Assembly (NCBI RefSeq): GCF_013349995.1
Contig: NZ_JABVXF010000009.1
Location: 62,001 to 126,000 of the forward strand
Length of the DNA stretch: 64,000 bases
Reading direction: 5' to 3'
Source of the DNA: Pseudoalteromonas sp. 0303
GTDB lineage: Bacteria; Pseudomonadota; Gammaproteobacteria; Enterobacterales; Alteromonadaceae
Below are positions 26,170-35,600 of the stretch, piece after piece (position 1 is the stretch's first letter; every line of letters starts with the position of its first letter). The notes under the pieces are model-generated. The model was not told the origin of the DNA and did not search any database. It saw only the letters and a list, made by a program, of their open reading frames with translations. The translations under genes were made by a program, and so were the position numbers.

Positions 26170-27447
26170 TTAGTCTGTAACCGATGATAAGCTTGCGAAC
26201 ACTTCATCGGCATAAGCACGGGCATCGTACATAGCTTGAAAAACCACATCCATCTTTGACGCAGGGCGGATCATCATTAGCAGCTCATGAGCAGTTTGCC
26301 ATTGCTCTTCTTCCATCGCCTTAACAAGTTGTAAGCTCGCACCTTGCATGCCATTAAAGTTTAACAATGCGCTCGAAAGCTCACTACCCAGTGAAAACTC
26401 TTTGGCAATGATATCAAGCTCCATATCTAAAATTGCATCTAAAACAGAGAGTAAGCCAACTAAATAACCTTGCTCAGCTAGGTCTTTACCACCAGGTTCA
26501 AGCATCAGCGCAATAAATTTAGCTCTTGTTAAGCCCAGTTTCGTTAGCTCTTGCGGTTTATCATTGCCTAACTCGCTCAGCGCTAATACCCGTACAAATT
26601 GTCTAATCGCGTCTTCACCAAGGTAAATAACCGCTTGTGAAATCGAACGAATTGTTTGCTGACTATTGCTGATCCGCGCATTAACTAATTTTAAAATGCG
26701 TGCTGTAAGGCCTATATCTTTAGCAACCCGTTGTTGAATTGCGTCAAAATTTAAATCTGTTTGCGCAGTACAGTTAAGTAATTCAAGCACGGCAACTTTT
26801 GATGGTTCAACATTACCAAAACTTAAAAGCTCTGGCTTGGCAAAAAAGTAGCCTTGAAACAGATCGCAACCAGCCGCTTTTAGTTGCTTAAAATCTTCAT
26901 AAGTTTCAATGCGCTCCACTATGATAGTGGTTTCTGGGAAGCTGCGTTTAAGCTTTTTGATCATCATGTTGGTTTTGATAATCGGCTGCGTGACTTCAAG
27001 CTTAATAAAATCCATCAAAGGCAAAACATCTTGCCATTTATCTGTGCCATCGTAATCATCAAGCGCGAACAAATAGCCTTCTTGTTTTAATTGCTTAACG
27101 CGGTTTACTACTTTTGGAATACTAGTAGCCCGCTCCACTATTTCGATAACCGCACTGCGTGGTTGCAGCAACTTAGGAAAGTCATCCAAAATAGCGTCAG
27201 TCGATAGGTTGATAAACGCAGGTTGAAAACCCGTTAGCTTCTCGAGTCCCATCAACATTAACGCGTTAAAAAACAGTCGCCCCGTTGCTTGGCCATCACT
27301 TGTGCCTACTGGAAAGACATTATCGCTCGATTCTCTATACAATAATTCGTAAGCATATAAACTTCTATCAGCATTAAATATTGGCTGCCGGGCTATATAC
27401 TGAGTCATGCTCTGACTTTTGTTACCTTCCATACTTAATTCTGACAT
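26170..27447 (-). CDS. EAL-HDOD signalling protein (YuxH type), EAL domain degenerate
   Basis: A 425-residue protein with an N-terminal EAL-like domain (about 15-205) and a C-terminal HDOD domain (about 210-405). The EAL signature is replaced by YELLYR and several catalytic acidic residues are absent, as in the YuxH group, so it is probably not a phosphodiesterase. The HDOD domain, a degenerate HD fold, usually mediates protein interactions in signalling. The start at 27447 is a judgement: a GTG at 27459 and later ATGs are possible and no ribosome site is strong. It is a single gene, upstream of the PqiA-like gene by 54 nt. Confidence 0.85.
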   Translation of the reverse strand: MSELSMEGNKSQSMTQYIARQPIFNADRSLYAYELLYRESSDNVFPVGTSDGQATGRLFFNALMLMGLEKLTGFQPAFINLSTDAILDDFPKLLQPRSAVIEIVERATSIPKVVNRVKQLKQEGYLFALDDYDGTDKWQDVLPLMDFIKLEVTQPIIKTNMMIKKLKRSFPETTIIVERIETYEDFKQLKAAGCDLFQGYFFAKPELLSFGNVEPSKVAVLELLNCTAQTDLNFDAIQQRVAKDIGLTARILKLVNARISNSQQTIRSISQAVIYLGEDAIRQFVRVLALSELGNDKPQELTKLGLTRAKFIALMLEPGGKDLAEQGYLVGLLSVLDAILDMELDIIAKEFSLGSELSSALLNFNGMQGASLQLVKAMEEEQWQTAHELLMMIRPASKMDVVFQAMYDARAYADEVFASLSSVTD

Positions 27448-27630
27448 TCTACTTCTCACTTAGATGTGGCTAACTCCACATTACTATTGTTGTAAGTATA
27501 GTGAAAGATGTTTGCCTTGCTAAATCATTATATTCATACCCCTACAATGACTAGGGATATTCCGCTTTGGACCTGCTTTTGCTATAATGCGCTCTGTTTT
27601 TCTTACCTTGTTAACTAAAAAGAGCCTCCT

Positions 27631-28197
27631 ATGAGCATTGAACAAGCCCTAATCGAACGCAGTAATAACCAATGTGAACTTTGTGCCGCTACAGATAACC
27701 TGTCTGTATACGAAGTGCCGCCTGTTACAGAGGCTCATTCTGATAAATGCATTTACGTTTGCCAAACTTGTAAAGATCAAATCGAAAACAATGCTGATTT
27801 GACTGCAAATCATTGGCACTGCTTGAATGACAGCATGTGGAGTCAAACTCCTGCTGTACAAGTTGTGGCTTATCGCATGTTAAAGCGCTTAGCTGCTGAT
27901 AACGGCTGGGCACAAGATGCACTAGATATGATTTATCTTGAAGAAGACACGTTAAAATGGGCGCAAACAGCCCTAGCTGAAGATGACGATATTAAGCACA
28001 TCGACAGTAATGGTGTTGTACTTCAAGCGGGTGACACTGTGACACTTATTAAAGATCTTGATGTGAAAGGCAGCAGCCTTGTTGCCAAGCGTGGCACAGC
28101 AGTAAGAAACATTGGCTTAACGAGCAACCCAGAACATATTGAAGGCCGTGTTGATGGTCAACGCATTGTTATTCTAACCAAATACGTGAAAAAATAA
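27631..28197 (+). CDS. PhnA/YjdM-like zinc-ribbon protein
   Basis: 188 residues. An N-terminal zinc ribbon (CELC at 15-18, CQTC at about 49-52) is followed by a helical part and a C-terminal SH3-like PhnA domain with DSNGVVLQAGDTVTLIKDLDVKG from about residue 126. The family was named for alkylphosphonate use, but its real function is unclear, and no phosphonate genes are near. It is longer than E. coli YjdM (111 residues) at its N terminus. A terminator follows directly. Confidence 0.85.
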   Translation: MSIEQALIERSNNQCELCAATDNLSVYEVPPVTEAHSDKCIYVCQTCKDQIENNADLTANHWHCLNDSMWSQTPAVQVVAYRMLKRLAADNGWAQDALDMIYLEEDTLKWAQTALAEDDDIKHIDSNGVVLQAGDTVTLIKDLDVKGSSLVAKRGTAVRNIGLTSNPEHIEGRVDGQRIVILTKYVKK

Positions 28198-28238
28198 CGA
28201 GCACTAAATTTGCTTTTTAAAGCGAATCCGTAATTAAG

Positions 28239-28265
28239 AAAATGGGCCTAGTGCCCATTTTTTGT
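28239..28265 (+). terminator. Terminator after the PhnA-like gene
   Basis: AATGGGC (28241-28247) and GCCCATT (28253-28259) pair around a 5-base loop, followed by a T run. It lies 42 bases after the stop codon. Confidence 0.85.
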
Positions 28266-28347
28266 TAATTAAGCTATGATTAAGTCAGCGAACTTTATGC
28301 TTATTCAATTACAAAGACGCATAACCCTAAAACGCAAGGAAACAATC

Positions 28348-29157
28348 ATGGCTTCGGATACCATCTCATCTTTCAAACGCGCTTCTCTATGCAGTTTAAT
28401 GATCTTAGGGAGCAGCTTAGTATTAACAGGTTGTGGTGAAGACTCTGCCGCACCACAAGCTGAGCAATCAACAATGAAAACCCTCAATACTCAGGTTATT
28501 TATTTAGACCGCAGCATGCTGCCACCGGGTTCAGTATTAAAAGTACAACTTGCTGATGTATCAAAAATGGATGCCAAAGCAGAGGTTATCAGCGAACAAG
28601 AAATTGAATTAAATGGTGCACCACCATACAACGTGGCACTTGAGTATGACGAAAGCAAAATTGCTGACCGTCACCGCTACAGCGTGAGTGCACGCATTGA
28701 GAATCAAGGTAAATTACTTTACATCAGCACCACTCATAATAATCCATTTGCCGAAGATGCCTCTGGTGATGTGTACAAGGTGACAGTGACAAAAGTATCA
28801 GCGAAAAAGCCAGACGTGACATTGACCAATACGTATTGGAAAGCAGTTACAATCAGCGGTGAGGCTATCACCGTTGAAAATAAAGAACCTTTCGTACAGT
28901 TTAAAGACGATGGTTCAACCAATGGTCACTTAGGATGTAATAACTTCTCAGGTAGTTACGAGGTTAACGAGCAGACGCTTACATTCAACCCATTAGCAAG
29001 CACCAAAAAAATGTGTGTATCACAAATGGATATTGAAGCGGCCATGTCTGCAGCGCTTGCGGCAACAGCTAAGTACTCTATCAATGGTGAACAGTTAACC
29101 TTGTTAGATGATAGTGACGAACCACTTGCGACCTTCGCAGCGACTTATATGAATTAA
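28348..29157 (+). CDS. Lipoprotein with YbaY-like and META/HslJ domains
   Basis: A 269-residue predicted lipoprotein. The lipobox LTGC ends the signal peptide at about Cys29. It is followed by a YbaY/YscW-type beta domain (about 45-145, TQVIYLDRSMLPPGSVLKV) and a C-terminal META (HslJ-like) domain (about 160-265, GHLGCNNFSG and a late CVSQMDIEAAM segment). The role is probably in outer-membrane or envelope stress. The exact role is unknown. The start at 28348 has AAGGA 7 nt upstream, whereas the longer in-frame extension has no signal sequence. Confidence 0.85.
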   Translation: MASDTISSFKRASLCSLMILGSSLVLTGCGEDSAAPQAEQSTMKTLNTQVIYLDRSMLPPGSVLKVQLADVSKMDAKAEVISEQEIELNGAPPYNVALEYDESKIADRHRYSVSARIENQGKLLYISTTHNNPFAEDASGDVYKVTVTKVSAKKPDVTLTNTYWKAVTISGEAITVENKEPFVQFKDDGSTNGHLGCNNFSGSYEVNEQTLTFNPLASTKKMCVSQMDIEAAMSAALAATAKYSINGEQLTLLDDSDEPLATFAATYMN

Positions 29158-29170
29158 CACCAGTTAAATA

Positions 29171-29200
29171 AAAAACGCCCAGCAATTGCTGGGCGTTTTT
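29171..29200. terminator. Bidirectional terminator between convergent genes
   Basis: A perfect 30-base palindrome with arms AAAAACGCCCAGCAA and TTGCTGGGCGTTTTT. It ends the lipoprotein transcript on the plus strand and rlmJ on the minus strand. Confidence 0.92.
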
Positions 29201-29212
29201 GTATTGCAGAAA

Positions 29213-30052
29213 TTATTCTTCAACTAACTGTTCACTGCGATAAAAACCACTGCTATCGCTTAGTAATGAAACAAGCTCTGGTAATACCGCATCCATTGTT
29301 TGCTTTAGTTTCCATGGCGGATTGATCACTATCATACCCGATGCTGTCATACCGTGAACGTCGGTGTCTGCCTCTGTTGCAAGCTCGAAAAGCTGAATGT
29401 TACGCATACCCGATGCGATTAAACCCGCTTCCATTCTGTCAATTCGCTCACGATCTACAACCGGATACCAAATCATGTACGTTCCAGTTGCAAAGCGTTT
29501 ATGCGCCTTAACAAGAGTATTAACAACCGTATCGTAATCGTTTTTAATTTCGTATGGAGGGTCAATAAGCACACAAGCTCGACGTGATGCTGGTGGTAAT
29601 AAACCAATTAAGCCTTGAAAGCCGTTTTCACCACGTACGCGAATAGAACGCTTACCTTTCACGTTGTCTTGCAGTAACTCTAAGTCACGTGGATGCAACT
29701 CAAAGAACCAACCGTTATCTTGGCGACGTAAAAAGTGCTCTGCAATTTTTGGCGAACCGGGGTAAAAGTCTAAATTACCATTTGAGTTAAATGATTTAAT
29801 CAGCTCAATGTACTCATTAAGTGCATTGTGTTCACTGTTATGCTGCCAAAGCTTAGCAATCCCATCTAAATACTCTTGTGTTTTTTGTGCATCACTGCCT
29901 GCAAGTTCAAAAAAGCCAGCACCTGAGTGGGTGTCCACATAATCAAGCGGTTTGTCTTTAATTGTTTGGTATTTAAGAACTTCAGCTAGAACAAGGTGTT
30001 TTAGCACATCAGCAGGGTTGCCTGCATGAAAAGAGTGTCGATAACTAAGCAT
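29213..30052 (-). CDS. rlmJ: 23S rRNA (adenine-2030-N6)-methyltransferase RlmJ
   Basis: A 279-residue SAM-dependent methyltransferase, matching E. coli RlmJ in length. It opens MLSYRHSFHAGNPADVLKH, typical of the family, has the SAM-site region YVDTHSGAGFFEL near residue 44, and the catalytic DPPYE near 165. It methylates A2030 of 23S rRNA. The start at 30052 gives the conserved N terminus, and the upstream extension of the frame is not conserved-looking. Single gene with its own terminator. Confidence 0.93.
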   Translation of the reverse strand: MLSYRHSFHAGNPADVLKHLVLAEVLKYQTIKDKPLDYVDTHSGAGFFELAGSDAQKTQEYLDGIAKLWQHNSEHNALNEYIELIKSFNSNGNLDFYPGSPKIAEHFLRRQDNGWFFELHPRDLELLQDNVKGKRSIRVRGENGFQGLIGLLPPASRRACVLIDPPYEIKNDYDTVVNTLVKAHKRFATGTYMIWYPVVDRERIDRMEAGLIASGMRNIQLFELATEADTDVHGMTASGMIVINPPWKLKQTMDAVLPELVSLLSDSSGFYRSEQLVEE

Positions 30053-30292
30053 ATTTATAAATCGCCAAATGCAAATCTGCATTAAAAATGAATAGCCATA
30101 TTGTACATGATAAACAGAAAATGATCCTAGCATCTGGCGCTTTGGTGAATCATAAATGAATAAAAAAGCCGCTACGCTGAATTACACCTTAATAATAAAT
30201 AAAAATCCTCTAAAACGGCCGTAAATGCTGGCATATCAAGACACTTTCCTTTACATTTGCATGACAATAATCACAGTTTTATGAGCGCATTT

Positions 30293-30523
30293 ATGAATAA
30301 CGAAACTCTTTCCCAACTCGAACAACTGATCGACAAGTTAATTCTTCGCAACAGTGAACTTGAAAGCGAAGTTAAAAGCTTACAAGAGCAAAACTCTAAG
30401 CTTTTAGATGAGAACGAAACTCTGCAACTAGAAGTACTAGAAAACGAAGAGAAACAAAAAGACACAAGCAGCACACTAACTGGCCTGCTTGAGAAATTAC
30501 AAAGCGTTCAACAGGCTAGCTAA
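30293..30523 (+). CDS. Small coiled-coil protein, ZapB-like (TIGR02449 type)
   Basis: A 76-residue protein that is almost all one leucine-heptad coiled coil (LEQLIDKLILRNSELESEV), like ZapB, the FtsZ-ring-associated protein. It lies directly before zapA, with the stop TAA sharing one base with the zapA ATG. A division role is inferred from that context. The start is uncertain: ATGs at 30281 and 30293 and a TTG at 30257 are in frame and none has a strong ribosome site. Confidence 0.75.
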   Translation: MNNETLSQLEQLIDKLILRNSELESEVKSLQEQNSKLLDENETLQLEVLENEEKQKDTSSTLTGLLEKLQSVQQAS

Positions 30524-30810
30524 TGAGCGGCCCACAAAGTCAGCGGGTCACCGTAGAGCTACTAGGTAAAGAACATGAGTTCTCTTGCCCACCTGGGCAA
30601 GAGCACGCCCTAGTTGCTGCTGCACAAAATTTAAATGACTTAGTGGAGCAAATGAAACAACGCTCATCGGTTCGCAATGACCAAAAAGCGTTGCTGATGG
30701 CAGCATTACATTTAAGTCATGAATTGCTTGAAGTTAAATCGCAACAAGCAGAACAAGAGCAACAACATGACAGCTTAATAGATAAGCTCAGCCAGCACCT
30801 TAGTATTTAG
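30523..30810 (+). CDS. zapA: Cell division protein ZapA
   Basis: A 95-residue ZapA-family protein: an N-terminal beta domain (VTVELLGKEHEFSCPPGQE) followed by a long coiled-coil helix. It bundles FtsZ filaments at midcell. Its start overlaps the stop of the ZapB-like gene (TAATG), implying coupled translation. A strong terminator starts right at its stop codon, and there is no room for the 6S RNA gene often found after zapA. Confidence 0.92.
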   Translation: MSGPQSQRVTVELLGKEHEFSCPPGQEHALVAAAQNLNDLVEQMKQRSSVRNDQKALLMAALHLSHELLEVKSQQAEQEQQHDSLIDKLSQHLSI

Positions 30811-30837
30811 AAAAAAGCGCATCCTGCGCTTTTTTTG
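30811..30837 (+). terminator. Terminator after zapA
   Basis: AAAAAAGCGCA and TGCGCTTTTTT form an 11-bp stem with a 3-base loop, extended by a T run, immediately after the stop codon. Confidence 0.9.
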
Positions 30838-30878
30838 TTTACAATCAATTGTACTAACCACTATCAGAGCGAAACACT

Positions 30879-31865
30879 ATGCGATTTTGTGCTTTTTTGA
30901 TCTGTCTTTTCGTAAGCTATAGCGCCCAAGCAAGCGTTAGCTGGCATAACATCACTCCCGAAATCCAATTTCTACAACAACAAAATAAACTACGTTTTTA
31001 CGATTCGAATCAAGTGCTATTAGAGGGTAAAGAATGCGCATTAATGTTTGATGCCAGTGGTAACTTTGCCGAAGTAGAAAAGCTCGCAGTGCAGTTAAAA
31101 AAACGCTTAAAAACACCATTATGTTATTTAGTAGCGAGCCATTATCATGATGATCACCTGCTAGGCTTGGCCGTTTTACAGGCTGAGTTCCCTGAAGCTA
31201 AACTTATTGTGCATCAGCAGATAGCGACTGAGTTTGTGGCAATGCAGCAAGCATTAACTGATAAGTTAGATGGTTATGAAAAAAGTATTGAATTGAGCTA
31301 TCAACGCCTTGCCAGTCAACCTAAAGATCAACAAGCTATTTGGCGCGACAAACTTGAACTTGCTAAAAAACGCTTATTTCGCTGGCGAGAGCTCACCTTA
31401 AAGCCACCGGCGATTAGCATTATTGAATCAACAAAGCTAAACCTGGGTAACTACCCCATCGTTATTACACCGTATCAGGCGCACACTAAGGGCGATCTTA
31501 CTTTAAGTGCAGATCAAGGTCGCGTGCTGTTAGGCGGCGATATAGTCGACAGCTTACCCTACCCAGGGCATGGTACGTTTTCTAGCTGGATAACCGCGCT
31601 GCAAGGTATCCAAAAAAATACCACACTGACAACTATTTTACCGGGCCACGGTAAGCCGCTCACACCTGCTGAACTTGCGCTCCCTTTAAGGTTTTTAACA
31701 ACCATTCAAGAGATGACAAATTCCTCGCCAGATAAGTCAGTTAATGAATTAATCCCGCTTTTTCCTGCAGAGGTAAAGCAGCAATACCAACTTGATGAAG
31801 TGGGCGAAAGAGCGTTTTCTATGTTTCTAGAAGCTGGACTTAAACAGAGCAAGTTGTCAAAATAG
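30879..31865 (+). CDS. Secreted metallo-beta-lactamase-fold hydrolase
   Basis: A 328-residue protein with a signal peptide (cleavage after AQA near residue 19) and an MBL fold. The zinc motif is HxHxDH at His88, His90, Asp92, His93, with further ligands in QAHTKGDL, GGDIVD and PGHGKPL. Spacing resembles the B1-like periplasmic MBL proteins, but an inserted helical stretch (about 115-175) and a C-terminal extension set it apart from known beta-lactamases. The substrate is unknown. It may share a transcript with mltD, 28 nt downstream. Confidence 0.82.
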   Translation: MRFCAFLICLFVSYSAQASVSWHNITPEIQFLQQQNKLRFYDSNQVLLEGKECALMFDASGNFAEVEKLAVQLKKRLKTPLCYLVASHYHDDHLLGLAVLQAEFPEAKLIVHQQIATEFVAMQQALTDKLDGYEKSIELSYQRLASQPKDQQAIWRDKLELAKKRLFRWRELTLKPPAISIIESTKLNLGNYPIVITPYQAHTKGDLTLSADQGRVLLGGDIVDSLPYPGHGTFSSWITALQGIQKNTTLTTILPGHGKPLTPAELALPLRFLTTIQEMTNSSPDKSVNELIPLFPAEVKQQYQLDEVGERAFSMFLEAGLKQSKLSK

Positions 31866-31893
31866 AGCTAAAATAGTAAAAGGATTTTATTAT

Positions 31894-33390
31894 ATGGCTC
31901 GAGTAAGTTTGAAATATTTACTTTTGCTGAGCTTGTTTATTGGCTTACAAGGATGCCAAGTAACTCAGCAAGAAACAGAACAACAACGGGCAAGGCCGGA
32001 GATTTTTAGCCATTATGAGCCCGATTTAACAACCCAACAAGCACCTAGTGAGTTTGTCGATTCAACAGCTGTTGAACCACGTCCTGTTGCTGCGCCCATA
32101 GCAGTCAATAATACCCCGCTAGCAAAGCCTCGTTCGAAAGATCTATGGCAGCATATCGCCAACAATTTAACGCTGGTATTTCAAACCAATAAACATACAT
32201 CTGCACGAGTAAAGTGGTATTTAAAACAACCCAATTACCTGATTAAAGTAAATAAACGTGCGGCACCTTATTTGTATCATATCGTCACACGTATAGAGCA
32301 ACAGAAGCTACCGATGGAGCTGGCCCTATTACCCTTTGTTGAAAGTGATTTTAGACCAACAATACGATCATCAGAGCAAGCCGTTGGTGTTTGGCAGTTA
32401 GTCGGCGCAACGGCTTATCATTTTGGTGTGCAAAGCGACCAATGGTATGACGGCCGCCAAGACATACTCGCTTCAACCGATGCCGCTTTAGCTTATTTAA
32501 GTTACTTACATAAACGCTTTGATGGTGACTGGCTGCATACCCTTGCAGCCTATAACAGTGGGGAAGGACGCGTTAAAAAAGCTATCGAAAAAAATAAAAA
32601 GCTTGGCAAAAAAACTGACTATTGGTCATTATCACTACCAAAAGAAACCGCTGAATATATACCTAAACTTTTGGCACTTAGCTATTTACTAAAGCATCCT
32701 GAACAAGGCTTAAAGCGCCCTAAATTAGCGAATAAAGCACTCACCACAGAATTTGATGTTGGCCAGCAATTTGATTTTTCGGTGATCGCTAACTTATCTG
32801 GCGTGGGGCATAACCAGCTCCACAAATTAAACCCAGGATATTTAAAAAACCAAAGCTCGCCAAATGGTCCACATACTCTGCTTTTACCTATGGAGCGCCG
32901 CACCTTGTTGCATAGTAAACTGTTTCGCAACAACTTTGCCGGTGAGTATATAGTGCAAAAAGACGATACCCTTTATGGCATTGCCAGACGCTTTAATATG
33001 TCTGTAAAGGATCTGAAAGCGCTTAATAGCAAAACAAGTAACCTGATTAAAGTCGGTGAACAATTGCGATTATCACAGCCCCAAACCATGCCTGAATCAT
33101 TACTGGTTGATTACAATATTAGCCCTTACCTTGAACAGCATGAGGAAGTTATCGCAACCATTGCGGTTGATTACCTCGTCAAACCAGGTGATTCCATTTG
33201 GAGTATCAGTCAGCTATACGACGTGCCTCATAAAGACGTTGCAACATGGAATAAACTCAGTGCCACCAGCATTTTAAAACCAGGCACCATTTTGACATTG
33301 CACCTACCGCAAGCAAAACCCGCTGAGCCGCAAGTACCGGCCAGTGAAGCTATGTTGTCAGGCATCGAAAGCTCGTTGAAAAAGCCTTGA
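31894..33390 (+). CDS. mltD: Membrane-bound lytic murein transglycosylase D
   Basis: A 498-residue lipoprotein (lipobox LQGC, Cys21) that cleaves peptidoglycan glycan strands, forming 1,6-anhydro ends. The SLT domain spans about 115-250, with catalytic Glu150 in LLPFVESDFRP and the family segment AVGVWQLV. Two LysM peptidoglycan-binding domains follow at about 350-393 and 425-469. The family often has two or three LysM repeats. It probably sits at the inner face of the outer membrane. Confidence 0.93.
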   Translation: MARVSLKYLLLLSLFIGLQGCQVTQQETEQQRARPEIFSHYEPDLTTQQAPSEFVDSTAVEPRPVAAPIAVNNTPLAKPRSKDLWQHIANNLTLVFQTNKHTSARVKWYLKQPNYLIKVNKRAAPYLYHIVTRIEQQKLPMELALLPFVESDFRPTIRSSEQAVGVWQLVGATAYHFGVQSDQWYDGRQDILASTDAALAYLSYLHKRFDGDWLHTLAAYNSGEGRVKKAIEKNKKLGKKTDYWSLSLPKETAEYIPKLLALSYLLKHPEQGLKRPKLANKALTTEFDVGQQFDFSVIANLSGVGHNQLHKLNPGYLKNQSSPNGPHTLLLPMERRTLLHSKLFRNNFAGEYIVQKDDTLYGIARRFNMSVKDLKALNSKTSNLIKVGEQLRLSQPQTMPESLLVDYNISPYLEQHEEVIATIAVDYLVKPGDSIWSISQLYDVPHKDVATWNKLSATSILKPGTILTLHLPQAKPAEPQVPASEAMLSGIESSLKKP

Positions 33391-33453
33391 TTGCTCACTC
33401 TTTGTGGTTAGCGTAAAATCAGCGCCTATATTTAAATTCTAAAGAGAAATAAC

Positions 33454-33942
33454 ATGCAGATCAGTAAAGACGCAGCGGTTGAGTTTCACTACACACTTAG
33501 TGAAGCAGGCGAGCAAATCGAATCAAGTAAAGATGGCGAGCCACTTTCATATATCCATGGTACTGAAGGCATGCTTCCTGGTCTTGAAAAAGCCCTTGAA
33601 GGTAAATCGGCTGGCGATAACTTTAGCGTAACACTTGAGCCTAGCGAGTCTTACGGCGAGCGCGTTGATAACCTTATTCAACGTATTCCACTTAAGCACT
33701 TACAAGGTAACACAAAAGTGTGGAAGCCAGGTATGACTGCAATCGTTCATTCAAACCAAGGTCGTCACCAAGTGACTATCGTTAAAGTGGGCCGTTTCAA
33801 TGCAGATTGTGATTTAAACCACCCATTTGCTGGTAAAACACTAACGTTTGATGTTGAAGTGATTAATGTTCGCCAAGCAACTGCCGAAGAATTATCACAC
33901 GGCCACGTGCACGGTGAAGGCGGTTGTGGCCACAGCCACTAA
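33454..33942 (+). CDS. slyD: FKBP-type peptidyl-prolyl isomerase SlyD
   Basis: A 162-residue cytoplasmic isomerase and chaperone. The FKBP fold is interrupted by the insert-in-flap domain (about 70-125), as in SlyD. It ends in a short His/Cys tail (HGHVHGEGGCGHSH), so nickel or zinc binding is likely, but the tail is shorter than that of E. coli SlyD. It lies just before the SDR gene, but that pair is probably not functionally linked. Confidence 0.93.
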   Translation: MQISKDAAVEFHYTLSEAGEQIESSKDGEPLSYIHGTEGMLPGLEKALEGKSAGDNFSVTLEPSESYGERVDNLIQRIPLKHLQGNTKVWKPGMTAIVHSNQGRHQVTIVKVGRFNADCDLNHPFAGKTLTFDVEVINVRQATAEELSHGHVHGEGGCGHSH

Positions 33943-33951
33943 GGGTAAATG

Positions 33952-34677
33952 ATGACAAACGTTGCAATTGTCACTGGTGGCAGTAAAGGTATTGGCAAAG
34001 CTATTGTTGAGCGTTTAGAACGTGAAGACTACACAGTATATAACTTAGATATCACCCCGTCTGAGGGCAACTATCGCCACTGTGACGTTAGTGATATTCA
34101 GCAAGTGAAGTCGGTTATTGCCGAAATTATTGCCGAGACGGGCCGCGTTGATGCCTTAATTTCTAATGCGGGTCGTCATTTAAGTGCCAACATCGAAAAT
34201 ACCGATGAAGCAACGTTTGATGCCCTGTTTGCGCTCAATGTGAAAGGTGCCTATGCTGCAATTCAAGCTGTATTACCTAGCATGAAAAGCCTGCAAGGCG
34301 GCAGTATCGTATTGGTTGCCTCTGATCAGGCAATCATTGGCAAACCAAACTCGTTTGCTTATAACCTCACCAAACATGCGCTAGCTTCAATGGCAAAAAC
34401 GACAGCACTCGATTATGCCGCGTTTAATATTCGTGCTAATGCGGTTTGTCCGGGTACGATAGAAACACCACTGTTTCATAATGCGATTGATGCATATTGT
34501 CAGCGCAGTGGTGCCGATAAAGCAGAAATTGTTGCTGAAGAAGCCGCACTGCAACCGCTAGGCCGTTTAGGGCAACCAGAAGAAATTGCTGCTTTGGTGA
34601 ACTTTTTAATAAGCCCAGAAGCAAGCTTTATTACTGGTAGCTTACAAAGTATTGATGGTGGATACACCACGCAATGA
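33952..34677 (+). CDS. SDR-family sugar/polyol-type dehydrogenase
   Basis: A 241-residue short-chain dehydrogenase. It has the nucleotide motif TGGSKGIG, then NLD at the end of strand 2, which favours NAD+. SNAG, the catalytic Ser in VASDQ and YNLTK (Tyr-x3-Lys) follow, with a C-terminal SIDGGYT. The closest look is to sugar dehydrogenases such as L-fucose or ketodeoxy-fuconate dehydrogenase. It overlaps the lactonase-type gene by 4 bp (ATGA), so the two are translationally coupled. The start at 33952 is favoured by AAGGG 6 nt upstream. The substrate is inferred to be a sugar or sugar acid. Confidence 0.85.
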   Translation: MTNVAIVTGGSKGIGKAIVERLEREDYTVYNLDITPSEGNYRHCDVSDIQQVKSVIAEIIAETGRVDALISNAGRHLSANIENTDEATFDALFALNVKGAYAAIQAVLPSMKSLQGGSIVLVASDQAIIGKPNSFAYNLTKHALASMAKTTALDYAAFNIRANAVCPGTIETPLFHNAIDAYCQRSGADKAEIVAEEAALQPLGRLGQPEEIAALVNFLISPEASFITGSLQSIDGGYTTQ

Positions 34678-35516
34678 GCGACAAAATTATTGACCCCCAT
34701 GTGCACTTTTTTAACCTCACTGAGGGTCAATACACTTGGCTACAAGGTAACAATCCCCCCGCTTGGCCAAATCTAGATAAAATAAAAAAGCAAATTACTG
34801 CTTCAGAGCTTAAAGCCGCTTGCCCATTTCAACTAGAAGCACTGGTGCATATTGAAGCTGGCTTTGATAACCAAGCGCCAGTGAATGAGCTTAATTGGCT
34901 TGCAACGCATTTAAATGACATTCCCTATCGCGCAATCAGCTACAGCGCGATTGACGCATCTAGCAAACACTTTGAAGCGTCACTCAATGAGTTAAAGCAC
35001 TCATCTTTGGTTGGTATTCGCGATATAACCGAAGGTGATGAAGCAAAGCGCTTATTAACTCCTCACTGCCAAGATAACCTAGCCATGCTCGCAAGCGAAA
35101 ACTTACACTTTGAAGCACAGTTTGAAATTGAAAACATGCAGGTAACCGAGCAGCTTATTAAATATTGCACCGCACTGCCGTCATTACGTGTGGTAATTAA
35201 TCATTTAGGCTTTATTAGTAATGAGCAAAGATGGCTCGAAGCAATCATTAAACTCAGCCGCTGCGATAATATCGCGATAAAGTTCTCAGGCTTAGAATTC
35301 ACGCAAATAGCTGTAAACAAACATCTTTGGCTGGTTAATAATTTAGTTAAGTACTTTGGTGAGCATCGCGTGATGTTTGCCAGTAACTTCCCTGTTTGCC
35401 AAATAAATACCAGTTACACAAACTGCTGGCAGCACTATCACTCACTGTGCTCGCAGTCGAGTTTATGGCATAAACTAAGCTATAAAAACGCCCGCGAAAT
35501 CTATCAAATTGTATAA
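34674..35516 (+). CDS. Amidohydrolase-2 family lactonase-like protein
   Basis: A 280-residue TIM-barrel hydrolase of the amidohydrolase_2 family, which includes L-fucono-1,5-lactonase and related sugar lactonases. The first metal motif DPHVHFFN (His9, His11) and the later NHLGF are present. The final conserved Asp is Asn in VMFASNFPVC, a variation seen in part of this family. It would open the lactone made by the SDR upstream. No transporter or regulator is adjacent. The specific substrate cannot be told from sequence. Confidence 0.8.
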   Translation: MSDKIIDPHVHFFNLTEGQYTWLQGNNPPAWPNLDKIKKQITASELKAACPFQLEALVHIEAGFDNQAPVNELNWLATHLNDIPYRAISYSAIDASSKHFEASLNELKHSSLVGIRDITEGDEAKRLLTPHCQDNLAMLASENLHFEAQFEIENMQVTEQLIKYCTALPSLRVVINHLGFISNEQRWLEAIIKLSRCDNIAIKFSGLEFTQIAVNKHLWLVNNLVKYFGEHRVMFASNFPVCQINTSYTNCWQHYHSLCSQSSLWHKLSYKNAREIYQIV

Positions 35517-35600
35517 AAACTAGCTATATTTAAATAAGTTAAAGCTTGTAAAATGAACAAGCATCAAGTCTAAAACCTGTTTGCTTGCTCAGGAGTATTA

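Noticed and set aside
30879..31865. Beta-lactamase resistance gene
   Set aside because: It has the zinc motif of the fold, but the inserted helical region and overall sequence do not match known beta-lactamases, so only a fold-level call is made.
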